Of a stretch of 20,926 nucleotides of DNA, positions 14,283 through 20,926 are shown piece by piece (within the stretch, counting starts at the first letter, position 1; each line of letters begins with the position of its first letter). The translations under genes and the position numbers were made by a program. Location of the stretch: NCBI GenBank assembly GCA_964467615.1, contig CAYXRK010000081.1, positions 1-20,926 on the forward strand, given 5' to 3'. The stretch comes from CAYXRK01 sp964467615 (lineage in GTDB: Bacteria > Hydrogenedentota > Hydrogenedentia > Hydrogenedentales > GCA-2746185). The notes beneath the pieces were generated by a model. It saw nothing but the letters and a program-made list of their open reading frames with translations, searched no databases and was not told the DNA's origin.

Positions 14283-15452
14283 GTGGAATTGCGGGGGAAT
14301 TGGAACTATCCGACGTCGATTCGGTTTGGGGCCGGGCGGATTTTGGAGTTGGGCGCTACGTGCCGGGAATTGCGCATATCGCGGCCGCTGTTGGTGACAG
14401 ACGCGCAGCTTGCGGATCACGCGATAACGGCGCGGGCGATTGAAGCGTGCCATGGCGCGGGGATTTCGTGCCATGTGTACGGTGGCGTGAGCGCGAATCC
14501 GACGGCCGCAAACGTCGAACTTGGATTGCACGCCTACCGCGGCGGCGACCACGACGGGGTCATTGCGTTTGGCGGCGGGAGCGGGCTCGATGCGGCCAAG
14601 GTGGTCGCGTTCATGTCCGCGCAAGAGAGGCCGATTTGGGATTTCGAGGACGTCGGCGATAACTGGAAGCGTGCGAAAACGGACAGGCTGCCGCCGGTAG
14701 TCGCCGTGCCTACGACGTCCGGAACGGGGTCGGAAGTTGGCCGGGCTAGCGTAATTACCGACGAGGCGGCGAAGGTGAAGAAGATCATTTTTCATCCGCG
14801 GATGCTGCCGGTGATCGCGCTTTCCGATCCGGAATTGACACTCGAACTGCCAGCGCACCTGACTGCGGCGACGGGGATGGATGCGCTGTCGCACAACATC
14901 GAGGCGTTCTTCGCGCCGTTCTATCATCCGCTTGCGCGTGGGATTGCGGTCGAGGGCGCTCGCCTAGTGAAGGAGTGGCTGCCGAGGGCGGTACACGACG
15001 GATGGAACATCGAGGCGCGCTCGCACATGATGGTCGCGTCGCAGGCGGGGGCATCGGCGTTTCAGCGGGGCCTCGGCGCGATGCACGCGTTGGCGCATTC
15101 GCTCGGGGCCTTGTACGGCGCGCACCACGGGCTGCTGAATGCGGTGCTTATGCCGTATGTACTTGGCGCGAACCGGCGCGCGATAGCGGATGACGCCGCG
15201 TATCTGGCGCAATGCCTCGGCTTGGAGGGTTTCGACGGGCTGCTCGAGTGGGTGCTCGAGTTGCGCGCGGATGTGGGCATTTCGCACACGCTGGCGGGGA
15301 TCAAAATATCGGACGCGGACAGCGCGCGCGTGGGCACGATGGCCGTGGCGGACCCCTCGGCTGGAGGAAACCCGATACAATTTTCGGAGGCGCAATACGC
15401 GAAACTGTTTCAGATGGCCGTTGCGGGCAACGTGCCGGATGGGCTTGACTAG
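14283..15452 (+). CDS. Iron-containing alcohol dehydrogenase
   Basis: Group III (Fe-dependent) alcohol dehydrogenases interconvert alcohols and aldehydes with NAD(P)H. The 389-residue protein has the N-terminal start NWNYPTSIRFGAG, the cofactor loop FGGGSGLDAAK and the motif VPTTSGTGSEV. All four metal ligands are present: Asp200 and His204 (GMDALSHNIEAF), then His268 and His282 (MHALAHSLGALYGAHHG), with the 14-residue spacing seen in FucO. The GTG start follows AGGAG at 7 nt. The gene sits 99 nt after the aldehyde dehydrogenase and 12 nt before the GS-like gene, so it is part of the operon. In this setting it may oxidise a gamma-glutamylated amino-alcohol to the aldehyde for its neighbour; the direction is inferred from context. 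Confidence 0.93.
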   Translation: MELRGNWNYPTSIRFGAGRILELGATCRELRISRPLLVTDAQLADHAITARAIEACHGAGISCHVYGGVSANPTAANVELGLHAYRGGDHDGVIAFGGGSGLDAAKVVAFMSAQERPIWDFEDVGDNWKRAKTDRLPPVVAVPTTSGTGSEVGRASVITDEAAKVKKIIFHPRMLPVIALSDPELTLELPAHLTAATGMDALSHNIEAFFAPFYHPLARGIAVEGARLVKEWLPRAVHDGWNIEARSHMMVASQAGASAFQRGLGAMHALAHSLGALYGAHHGLLNAVLMPYVLGANRRAIADDAAYLAQCLGLEGFDGLLEWVLELRADVGISHTLAGIKISDADSARVGTMAVADPSAGGNPIQFSEAQYAKLFQMAVAGNVPDGLD

Positions 15453-15464
15453 GGAGACTACGCA

Positions 15465-16832
15465 ATGGCCGGGAAAAAACCCATGGGGGCGGAGGAGTTA
15501 AAACGGCTCATCACGTTGAGCGGCGCGCAATACGTCAAAGTCGGCGTGTTCGACATTGACGGCATCATGCGCGGGAAGTACATGCATCGCGACAAGTTTT
15601 TTTCCGCGCTCGAGAAAGGCTTCGGGTTCTGCGACGTGGTGCTGGGTTGGGACTCGCACGATCAACTTTACGACAGCTCCACGTATACGGGCTGGCACAC
15701 GGCATATCCGGATGCGCCGGTGCGGCTGTTGCCGGAGACGTATCGGGAGGTCCCTTTAGAGGAAGACACCTTTCTCGTGCTCGGCGAATTCACCGGGAAG
15801 GCCGAAGCGATCTGCCCGCGCGGAACGCTGCGCCGCGTGCTCGAGCGGGCGGAGGCGATGGGGTTCGCAACGGCCGGCGGGTTCGAGTACGAATTCTTTG
15901 TGTTCGACGAGACGCCCAACTCCGTGCGCGAGAAGGGCTACCGAAATCTAAAACCGATCACGCCCGGATATTTCGGCTACTCGATGATTCGAAGTTCCGT
16001 GCATGCGGACTTCTATCACGACCTGCTCGACATGTGCGAGGTGATGGGATTTCCGCTCGAAGGACTGCACACCGAGACGGGGCCGGGCGTGCTCGAAGCC
16101 GCGATCAACGTGACGCACGGCGTCGAGATTGCCGACCGCGCCGCGTTGTTCAAGACGTTCACGAAGGTGTTGGCGCAACGGCGCGGTTGGATGGCCACGT
16201 TCATGGCGAAGTGGTCGCGCGATTGGCCGGGTCAATCGGGGCATATCCATATTTCGCTCGCGGGCAAGGGCGGGAAACCGGCGTTCTACGACGCGAAAAA
16301 GGACGAGGGCATCTCGGACACGATGCGCTGGTTCATCGGTGGACAGCAGGCTCTGATGCCGGAGTTGCTGTCGATGATCGCGTGCACGGTGAACAGCTAT
16401 ACGCGGCTGATACCGGGCTACTGGGCGCCGACGCACGCGACCTGGGGCATAGACAACCGGACCTGCGCGCTTCGGGCCATTACGGGGAGCGCGAAGTCGC
16501 AGCGCGTCGAATATCGAATTGCGGCGGCGGACGCAAATCCACACATCGCGCTGGCGGCGGCGCTCGGATCGGGATTGTGGGGCATCGAGCACAAGATTGA
16601 GCCGACCGCGGCGGTGGTGGGGAACGCGTACGCGGTGAAGCACTCGAAGAAGATCGATTTGCCGAAGACGATCATGGAAGCGGCGGGGCGGTTGCGCGAG
16701 TCCGAGGCCGCGCGCGAGCTATTCGGGAGCGAATTCGTCGAGCACTACGCGCAATCGCGCGAGTGGGAAGAGCGCGAGCACCGAAAGGCGATCACCGACT
16801 GGCAACTGGCGCGCTACTTCGAGATCATCTAG
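15465..16832 (+). CDS. Glutamine-synthetase-like gamma-glutamylamide ligase
   Basis: The protein (455 residues) belongs to the GS family but probably links glutamate to an amine other than ammonia. The N-terminal part has FDIDGIMRGKYM, as in PuuA-type ligases, and lacks the FDGSS-type ammonium-site loop of true glutamine synthetase. Metal and glutamate ligands are in place: Glu141/Glu143 (GFEYEFFVF), Glu204 and Glu211 (HTETGPGVLEAAI), His260 (SGHIHISL), Arg332 (IDNRTCALR) and Glu349 (RVEYRIAAADANPH). The spacer before the HxH motif is one residue shorter than usual. ATG 15465 follows AGGGAG, which overlaps the stop of the Fe-ADH gene. Its own stop overlaps the start of the amidotransferase gene by one base. 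The substrate is unknown; putrescine, ethanolamine or another amine would all fit the family. Confidence 0.88.
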   Translation: MAGKKPMGAEELKRLITLSGAQYVKVGVFDIDGIMRGKYMHRDKFFSALEKGFGFCDVVLGWDSHDQLYDSSTYTGWHTAYPDAPVRLLPETYREVPLEEDTFLVLGEFTGKAEAICPRGTLRRVLERAEAMGFATAGGFEYEFFVFDETPNSVREKGYRNLKPITPGYFGYSMIRSSVHADFYHDLLDMCEVMGFPLEGLHTETGPGVLEAAINVTHGVEIADRAALFKTFTKVLAQRRGWMATFMAKWSRDWPGQSGHIHISLAGKGGKPAFYDAKKDEGISDTMRWFIGGQQALMPELLSMIACTVNSYTRLIPGYWAPTHATWGIDNRTCALRAITGSAKSQRVEYRIAAADANPHIALAAALGSGLWGIEHKIEPTAAVVGNAYAVKHSKKIDLPKTIMEAAGRLRESEAARELFGSEFVEHYAQSREWEEREHRKAITDWQLARYFEII

Positions 16833-17680
16833 TGGCCGCGCGGCGAATTCTCGTCGTCGAAGGAAACACACGCACGGCGTCCGCCGAACTCGCGCGCTTT
16901 GGCGTGCGGCCCTACGGCGAATCGTATGCAGCGGTGTTGCGCGAGTTGTCGCCCGGCGTCGAATGCACGGTCGTGGACCCGTGCGAACGCGGGCCGGAGT
17001 GCCTGCCGACGAACGCCTCGCTCGATGCGTTTGACGGCGTCGTGTGGACGGGCTCGGCGCTAAATGTCTACGACGTGAACGACGCGATTCGCAATCAACT
17101 CGCGCTCGCGGACAAGGTCCTCAAGGCGGGCATGCCGGTGTTCGGGAGTTGCTGGGGGCTGCAAGTATTCGCGACGGCGCTCGGCGGGAAGGTGCGGAAG
17201 AGCCCCAAGGGGCGCGAGATTGGTATCGCGCGCGGGATCACGTTGACCGAAGCCGGACGCGCGCATCCGATGTACGCAGACAAGCCCTCGCCGTTCGAGG
17301 CGTTGGCGGTACACATGGACGACGTCGAGCGCTTGCCCGAGGGCGCGGTCGTCCTCGCGACAAACGCCATGAGCGACGTCCAAGCAATGGCCTACGAACG
17401 CAATGGCGTGTCGTTCTGGGGCGTGCAATACCACCCGGAATTCAATTTCGCCACGATCGCGGCGGCGTATCGACGGAACGCGGCGCGGCTGGTGAAAGAG
17501 GGAATTTGCCCATCCGAGGCGACGGCAACCCAGATCGCAGAAGACCTCGCGCGGCTCGAATCAGTTGACGGCACAAACGGCGCGACCTCCACCAATTGCC
17601 GCGCAACGCGCGGGGTGCTAGACCCCACGCTTCGCCGACAAGAACTATTGAATTGGTTCGGAAGCCTCGCGAACTCGTAA
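16832..17680 (+). CDS. Class I glutamine amidotransferase, likely gamma-glutamyl hydrolase
   Basis: Class I amidotransferases cleave gamma-glutamyl amides with a Cys-His-Glu triad. The 282-residue protein shows the nucleophile elbow FGSCWGLQV (Cys107), and His201 and Glu203 in QYHPEF. GVVWTGSALNVYD and VHMDDVERLPEGA are typical of the stand-alone GMP-synthase-like group. No synthetase domain is attached. The GTG start shares its G with the TAG stop of the GS-like gene, which implies translational coupling. In gamma-glutamylation pathways the last step releases glutamate from the oxidised product, the job of PuuD; that role is proposed here from position, though this protein belongs to a different subgroup from PuuD. 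The last 50 residues are divergent. The gene converges with the S9 peptidase gene. Confidence 0.88.
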   Translation: MAARRILVVEGNTRTASAELARFGVRPYGESYAAVLRELSPGVECTVVDPCERGPECLPTNASLDAFDGVVWTGSALNVYDVNDAIRNQLALADKVLKAGMPVFGSCWGLQVFATALGGKVRKSPKGREIGIARGITLTEAGRAHPMYADKPSPFEALAVHMDDVERLPEGAVVLATNAMSDVQAMAYERNGVSFWGVQYHPEFNFATIAAAYRRNAARLVKEGICPSEATATQIAEDLARLESVDGTNGATSTNCRATRGVLDPTLRRQELLNWFGSLANS

Positions 17681-17691
17681 AGAATTCCGCA

Positions 17692-17746
17692 GTTATTCCT
17701 TCGGCCGCGTCGCTTTCTCCTCGATGAGCCAATGCACGAACCAGGA
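17692..17746. repeat. 55-bp direct repeat, copy 1 (left of the gap)
   Basis: Identical to 17847-17901. It duplicates the 3' end of the S9 peptidase gene, up to the gap edge. It is best explained as overlapping contig ends and not as a biological repeat. Confidence 0.9.
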
Positions 17747-17846
17747 NNNNNNNNNNNNNNNNNNNNNNNNNNNNNNNNNNNNNNNNNNNNNNNNNNNNNN
17801 NNNNNNNNNNNNNNNNNNNNNNNNNNNNNNNNNNNNNNNNNNNNNN
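17747..17846. other. Assembly gap of 100 N
   Basis: Exactly 100 unresolved bases, the usual placeholder length for a gap of unknown size. The 55 bases just before and just after are identical, so the true sequence probably has no gap and only one copy. Confidence 0.98.
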
Positions 17847-17901
17847 GTTATTCCTTCGGCCGCGTCGCTTTCTCCTCGATGAGCCAATGCACGAACCAGG
17901 A
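17847..17901. repeat. 55-bp direct repeat, copy 2 (right of the gap)
   Basis: Same sequence as 17692-17746. This copy is continuous with the intact S9 peptidase gene and contains its stop codon (TTA at 17848-17850 on the plus strand). Confidence 0.9.
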
Positions 17902-20034
17902 CTTGATGCGTTCCACGCGGTCGACGAGGAGCCAGGGTTCGCCGGTGCGGGAGAGGCCGTGAGAGGAGCGCGGGTAGCGGACGAGTTCGACGGGGACGTT
18001 TCGTTTTTTTAGGGCCATGAACCATTGTTCGCCTTCGGCCATGGGCGTGCGGTAGTCCTCTTCGGCTTCGATGATGAGCGTTGGGATGGTGACGTTTGCG
18101 ACGTAGCTGAGCGGCGAAAGGTTGCGGTAGAGGTCGCGCTCCTTCCAGGGGAAGTCAAAGAACTCGAATTCGGTCAGGCCTTGCGCGTCGGACGCGCCGA
18201 ACCAGGATTCCCAATTCGCGATCATGCGGCTGGGGTTGGCGGCGGCGAAGCGGTTCGTCGTGGCGCTGAGCCAGGCGGTCATGAAGCCGCCGTAGGAGCC
18301 GCCGGAGACGCCGATGCGTTCGGGATCGATGGCGGGAAATTTCGCCAGCGCGGCGTCGACGCCTCTGAGATAGTCCTCTGAATCGAGCACTCCCCATTTG
18401 CCGCGCGTGGCGTACATGAAATCGTGACCATAGCCGCCGGAGCCGCGCGGGTTCGTGTAAAGGACGTACATGCCCGTGCCGGAAAGAATGTGGAACGTCG
18501 GGAACCAGGTGTTGCCGTAGGACGCGTGCGGCCCGCCGTGGATTTTGAGGACCATCGGATACTGTTTACTGGATTCCTGCGCGATGGGCGGGACGACCCA
18601 ACCTTCGATTTGCGTACCGTCGGAGACGGTGTACACGATGCGTTCGGGCGCGGCGAGCGTGATGTCCTTCAACCACTCGTCGTTGAATGACGTGACGCGG
18701 GTTTCGTCGCTTCCATTACGTGAAGCGATCGACACTTTGGCGGGGGCCATCGCGCTATCGATTGTGTAGGCCATGCGGCCTCCGCTTTTGGAAAACGTGA
18801 ACGCCCGGAGATAGCGGTCGCCCTTCGTAATCTGCTTGACGCCGCCGCCGTCCGCTTCGAACAAATGCACGTTTCCGCCGATGACGCTGCTGAAACGGAC
18901 GGATGAATTGCTGCCGGCCCAATCGGGCGCTCCGGGATCGAGGGCCCATTTCACCGTGAGGTTTCGCGGTTGGCCCCGGAATTCGGCGTTGGGCGCAATA
19001 TCGACGACCATGACGTCGGTCTCGCCGCCGCGTTTCAGATTTGAGAGGTACGCCAGGCGGCCGCCGTTGGGCGAAATCGCGGGTGAACGTTCTGCGCCAG
19101 GATTGGCGGTGAGCGTGCGCACTTCGCCGCCTTCACGCGAGACGGCGTAGAGGCTGTCGGTCGGCTCGATGTCATACTCGTCGTCTTGCTTTTCGTCGCC
19201 TTGGAAAACGAGCGTGCGGCTGTCCGCAGTCCAGACGGGGGCGGATACGTCGTACGGCAAATCGGTAATCTGCACGGCCTCGCCGCCCTCGGCGGAAACG
19301 ACGAATAGCTGTTCCTTGTTGCGGGCCGAGCGGTGCGGCATGAGCGTGAGCGTGCCGTCGCTTTTGTAGTTCATCTGCGTGATGACGCGGCCATCGAACC
19401 GTTTCTTATCGAGCGTATTGGTGACGGACTCGGGCGATATCCAGCCCTCGTGTTCGTCTTTCTTCTTCTCTTCAGGCTTGTCGTCCGATTTGGAACCGTC
19501 TTTGTCCTCGGACTCGTCGGACTTCTCGGACTCGCCGGACTTCGTATTGCCCTCCTTCGCCTCGTCTTCCTCGTCTTCCGGCTCCTTGATATACGCGATC
19601 CACTTGCCGTCGAGCGACCAGACCGGCGCGCCTTCGACACCGTCAATCTGGTACGCCTCGCCGCCGGGCGCGGTGACGCGGATGAACCACGTTTCGTTTT
19701 CGTTCTCGCCGCGCTTGGATTGAAAACTGAGGACATTGCCGTCCGGCGACCAAACCGGCGCGCTCGATTCGACCTCGGGATCGGTGAACCGGAACGGTTT
19801 CCCAACGAACTCGCCGCCGCGCAATTCGGCCATCCAGACTTCGTCGTGGCGTTTGTTCTTGTCCTCGACGACGGTCGTGACGGTGAATGCGAGTAGGTGG
19901 CCGTCGGGCGAGAGCGCAAGTTGGCCCGGCGTGATTTCCTTGTAGTAGTCCACGGGCAGGAGGCCGCGCGGCTCTTCGGCCATGGAACCCGCTGCGGACA
20001 CAATGAAAAGTATGGTGACGAAACAACGATCCAC
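17848..20034 (-). CDS. Secreted S9 family prolyl oligopeptidase-type peptidase
   Basis: S9 peptidases cut short peptides; this form (acylaminoacyl-peptidase/DPP-like) is probably exported. The 728-residue protein has a signal peptide (CFVTILFIVSAAGSMAEE). An N-terminal beta-propeller follows with PD40-like blades such as APVWSPDGNVLSF and APVWSLDGKWIAY. The alpha/beta-hydrolase domain begins near residue 455. The triad is visible as Ser580 (GVSGGSYGGFMTAWL), Asp660 (EAEEDYRTP) and His692 (RSSHGLSRTG). A very charged Glu/Asp/Lys/Ser linker at about 151-196 interrupts the propeller. I chose GTG 20034 because AAAGGAGGAGG ends 3 nt before it (core GGAGG at 6 nt) and the signal peptide follows directly; the open frame extends 45 codons further. 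Its 3' end is duplicated across the assembly gap, but the gene itself is complete. Confidence 0.93.
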   Translation of the reverse strand: MDRCFVTILFIVSAAGSMAEEPRGLLPVDYYKEITPGQLALSPDGHLLAFTVTTVVEDKNKRHDEVWMAELRGGEFVGKPFRFTDPEVESSAPVWSPDGNVLSFQSKRGENENETWFIRVTAPGGEAYQIDGVEGAPVWSLDGKWIAYIKEPEDEEDEAKEGNTKSGESEKSDESEDKDGSKSDDKPEEKKKDEHEGWISPESVTNTLDKKRFDGRVITQMNYKSDGTLTLMPHRSARNKEQLFVVSAEGGEAVQITDLPYDVSAPVWTADSRTLVFQGDEKQDDEYDIEPTDSLYAVSREGGEVRTLTANPGAERSPAISPNGGRLAYLSNLKRGGETDVMVVDIAPNAEFRGQPRNLTVKWALDPGAPDWAGSNSSVRFSSVIGGNVHLFEADGGGVKQITKGDRYLRAFTFSKSGGRMAYTIDSAMAPAKVSIASRNGSDETRVTSFNDEWLKDITLAAPERIVYTVSDGTQIEGWVVPPIAQESSKQYPMVLKIHGGPHASYGNTWFPTFHILSGTGMYVLYTNPRGSGGYGHDFMYATRGKWGVLDSEDYLRGVDAALAKFPAIDPERIGVSGGSYGGFMTAWLSATTNRFAAANPSRMIANWESWFGASDAQGLTEFEFFDFPWKERDLYRNLSPLSYVANVTIPTLIIEAEEDYRTPMAEGEQWFMALKKRNVPVELVRYPRSSHGLSRTGEPWLLVDRVERIKSWFVHWLIEEKATRPKE

Positions 20035-20037
20035 TAA

Positions 20038-20048
20038 CCTCCTCCTTT
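20038..20048 (-). promoter_or_regulatory. Strong ribosome-binding site of the S9 peptidase gene
   Basis: The minus strand reads AAAGGAGGAGG, then TTA and GTG. This is the strongest Shine-Dalgarno in the window and selects GTG 20034 over the upstream start at 20169. Confidence 0.75.
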
Positions 20049-20212
20049 CAAGAAAAATGCGGCAACCGAGTGTATACCCAAGTTCAGTAGAGCGTATCGT
20101 ATTCGTGAGCGTCAAGACGACCGGATGTATTAGACACAATCTCGCGGCTACGCTGTGGACTAGCGCCACCCTGCTTCGCTACTGTACGCATCTTTCGCGA
20201 AGGAATTGGGGT

Positions 20213-20926
20213 ATGAATTTGAACTCGGCTTTCACCCGCATTGTCGGATTGCTTTTGATTTGCAGTTTATTCTGTGGCGCGGCATTCGCGCAGGATACGA
20301 ATGCGCCCGCCGCTACGCCGACAGCCACGCCCGCGACAGCACAGGTTTCCACCGATAACCCTACGGTGGCGGCGGAACCGTATCAATGGTTCTATTTCCT
20401 GGGCCGGTTTCACCCGATCCTCCTGCATTTTCCGATTGGATTGATAGTTATCTTGCTAATAGTCGAAGTCGTCGGAGTGATTCGCGGCTCCACCGGCGAG
20501 ATGGCCGCGGCGCGGTGGGTGTTGCTGACGTTCGGCGCGTTGTCGGCCGTTGTTGCGGCGTTCTTCGGGTGGTTCTTATCGTGGACGGGCGGGTATGACG
20601 CCGACATTGTTTGGTGGCACCGCTTGACGGGGTTCATCGTCGCGGGGCTGGCGAGCGCCGCGCTCATCGCGCGTTTCTTATACGACCGCCGCAACGATGA
20701 CCGGTTCGGCTGGGCCTACGGCCTTTCGCTCGTGGCGTGCGCGGGCGTGCTGGTCCCGGCGGGTCACTACGGCGCGGAGTTGACGCACGGGACGACGTAC
20801 CTCACGAGGTATCTGCCTGAGGAGTTGGCGTTCCTGGGCCCGGTGTTGGGGAAGGTCGAGACGCCGGAAGAGGGCGGCGCATCCGCGGGATACTTCAACG
20901 ACCAAATCCTGCCCGTGCTCGAGGCG
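20213..20926 (+). CDS. DUF2231-like membrane protein, possibly with C-terminal cytochrome c domain (partial)
   Basis: The frame runs from ATG 20213 (AAGGA 8 nt upstream) off the window end without a stop; 238 codons are seen. A signal peptide (LLLICSLFCGAAFAQ) is followed by a Thr/Ala/Pro-rich stretch. A multi-helix membrane domain starts with FHPILLHFPIGLIVILLIVE, which resembles DUF2231, and its HP and H residues could bind haem. Further helices follow (VLLTFGALSAVVAAFFGWFL, then WWHRLTGFIVAGLA, then LVACAGVLVPAGHYG). The last visible residues, YFNDQILPVLEA, resemble the start of planctomycete-type cytochrome c domains (IRPIL-x-x-x-C-x-x-C-H), but the CxxCH would lie beyond the window. It is divergent from the S9 peptidase gene. 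Confidence 0.7.
   Translation, partial: MNLNSAFTRIVGLLLICSLFCGAAFAQDTNAPAATPTATPATAQVSTDNPTVAAEPYQWFYFLGRFHPILLHFPIGLIVILLIVEVVGVIRGSTGEMAAARWVLLTFGALSAVVAAFFGWFLSWTGGYDADIVWWHRLTGFIVAGLASAALIARFLYDRRNDDRFGWAYGLSLVACAGVLVPAGHYGAELTHGTTYLTRYLPEELAFLGPVLGKVETPEEGGASAGYFNDQILPVLEA

Noticed and set aside
15465..16832. Housekeeping glutamine synthetase (glnA)
   Set aside because: The ammonium-site loop is missing, the N-terminus is of the RGK type seen in gamma-glutamylamide ligases, and the operon is catabolic.
17692..17901. Direct repeats as attachment sites or target duplications of a mobile element
   Set aside because: The copies flank only Ns, are identical and exactly 55 bp, and one copy is simply the end of the peptidase gene; no integrase or transposase is present.
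20034..20169. Start of the S9 peptidase at 20169
   Set aside because: The strong AAAGGAGGAGG ribosome site and signal peptide place the start at GTG 20034; the extra 45 residues look like translated promoter region.

Overview
The window looks like a chromosomal piece of a GC-rich, free-living Gram-negative-type bacterium, most likely assembled from a metagenome. It holds a 100-N gap flanked by an exact duplication. Gram-negative features are a TonB-like protein, a pair of secretin-type periplasmic domains and several signal peptides. The last gene begins with a DUF2231-like membrane domain and runs toward what looks like a planctomycete-type cytochrome c domain. That hints at the Planctomycetes/Verrucomicrobia/Hydrogenedentes sphere, but this is a weak inference and no single gene settles the phylum.

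Layout. 1-2.3 kb, minus strand: the translation operon infC-rpmI-rplT with its own promoter, a structured leader and an intrinsic attenuator, closed by a strong terminator, then hisA. 2.3-4.2 kb, plus: ddl and dapF, a peptidoglycan-precursor pair. 4.2-5.6 kb, minus: a secreted DUF4139 protein. 5.8-7.4 kb, plus: an FHA-GAF-class III adenylate cyclase. 7.4-9.8 kb: three poorly known envelope proteins, namely a small secreted or anchored protein, a membrane-anchored protein with six CxxC pairs, and a periplasmic protein with two STN-like domains. 9.8-12.7 kb: a TonB-like protein and, divergent from it, a large protein with an XPB-helicase-associated domain but no helicase. 12.8-17.7 kb, plus: a tight four-gene catabolic operon of aldehyde dehydrogenase, Fe-alcohol dehydrogenase, glutamine-synthetase-like ligase and class I glutamine amidotransferase. 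17.7-20.0 kb, minus: a secreted S9 prolyl oligopeptidase-type peptidase. 20.2 kb to the end, plus: a truncated membrane/cytochrome protein.

How the genes fit together. The most coherent system is the four-gene operon. Its enzyme set matches a gamma-glutamylation route: the GS-like ligase puts glutamate on an amine, the Fe-ADH and ALDH oxidise the protected amino-alcohol or amino-aldehyde to an acid, and the amidotransferase removes the glutamate. An amino-alcohol such as ethanolamine is a natural hypothesis, but the substrate cannot be read from the sequence.

Other points. DapF has serine where the second catalytic cysteine is expected. infC appears to start at ATA (or CTG), behind a perfect Shine-Dalgarno and an attenuator whose T-tract overlaps the upstream in-frame TTG. 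The 7.4-8.0 kb gene has a near-consensus promoter that would place +1 on the A of its ATG. The 100-N gap is flanked by two identical 55-bp copies and is probably a scaffolding artefact. Plus-strand base skew changes from C-leaning to strongly G-leaning near 12.7 kb. No tRNA, rRNA, CRISPR array, insertion sequence or prophage gene was seen.
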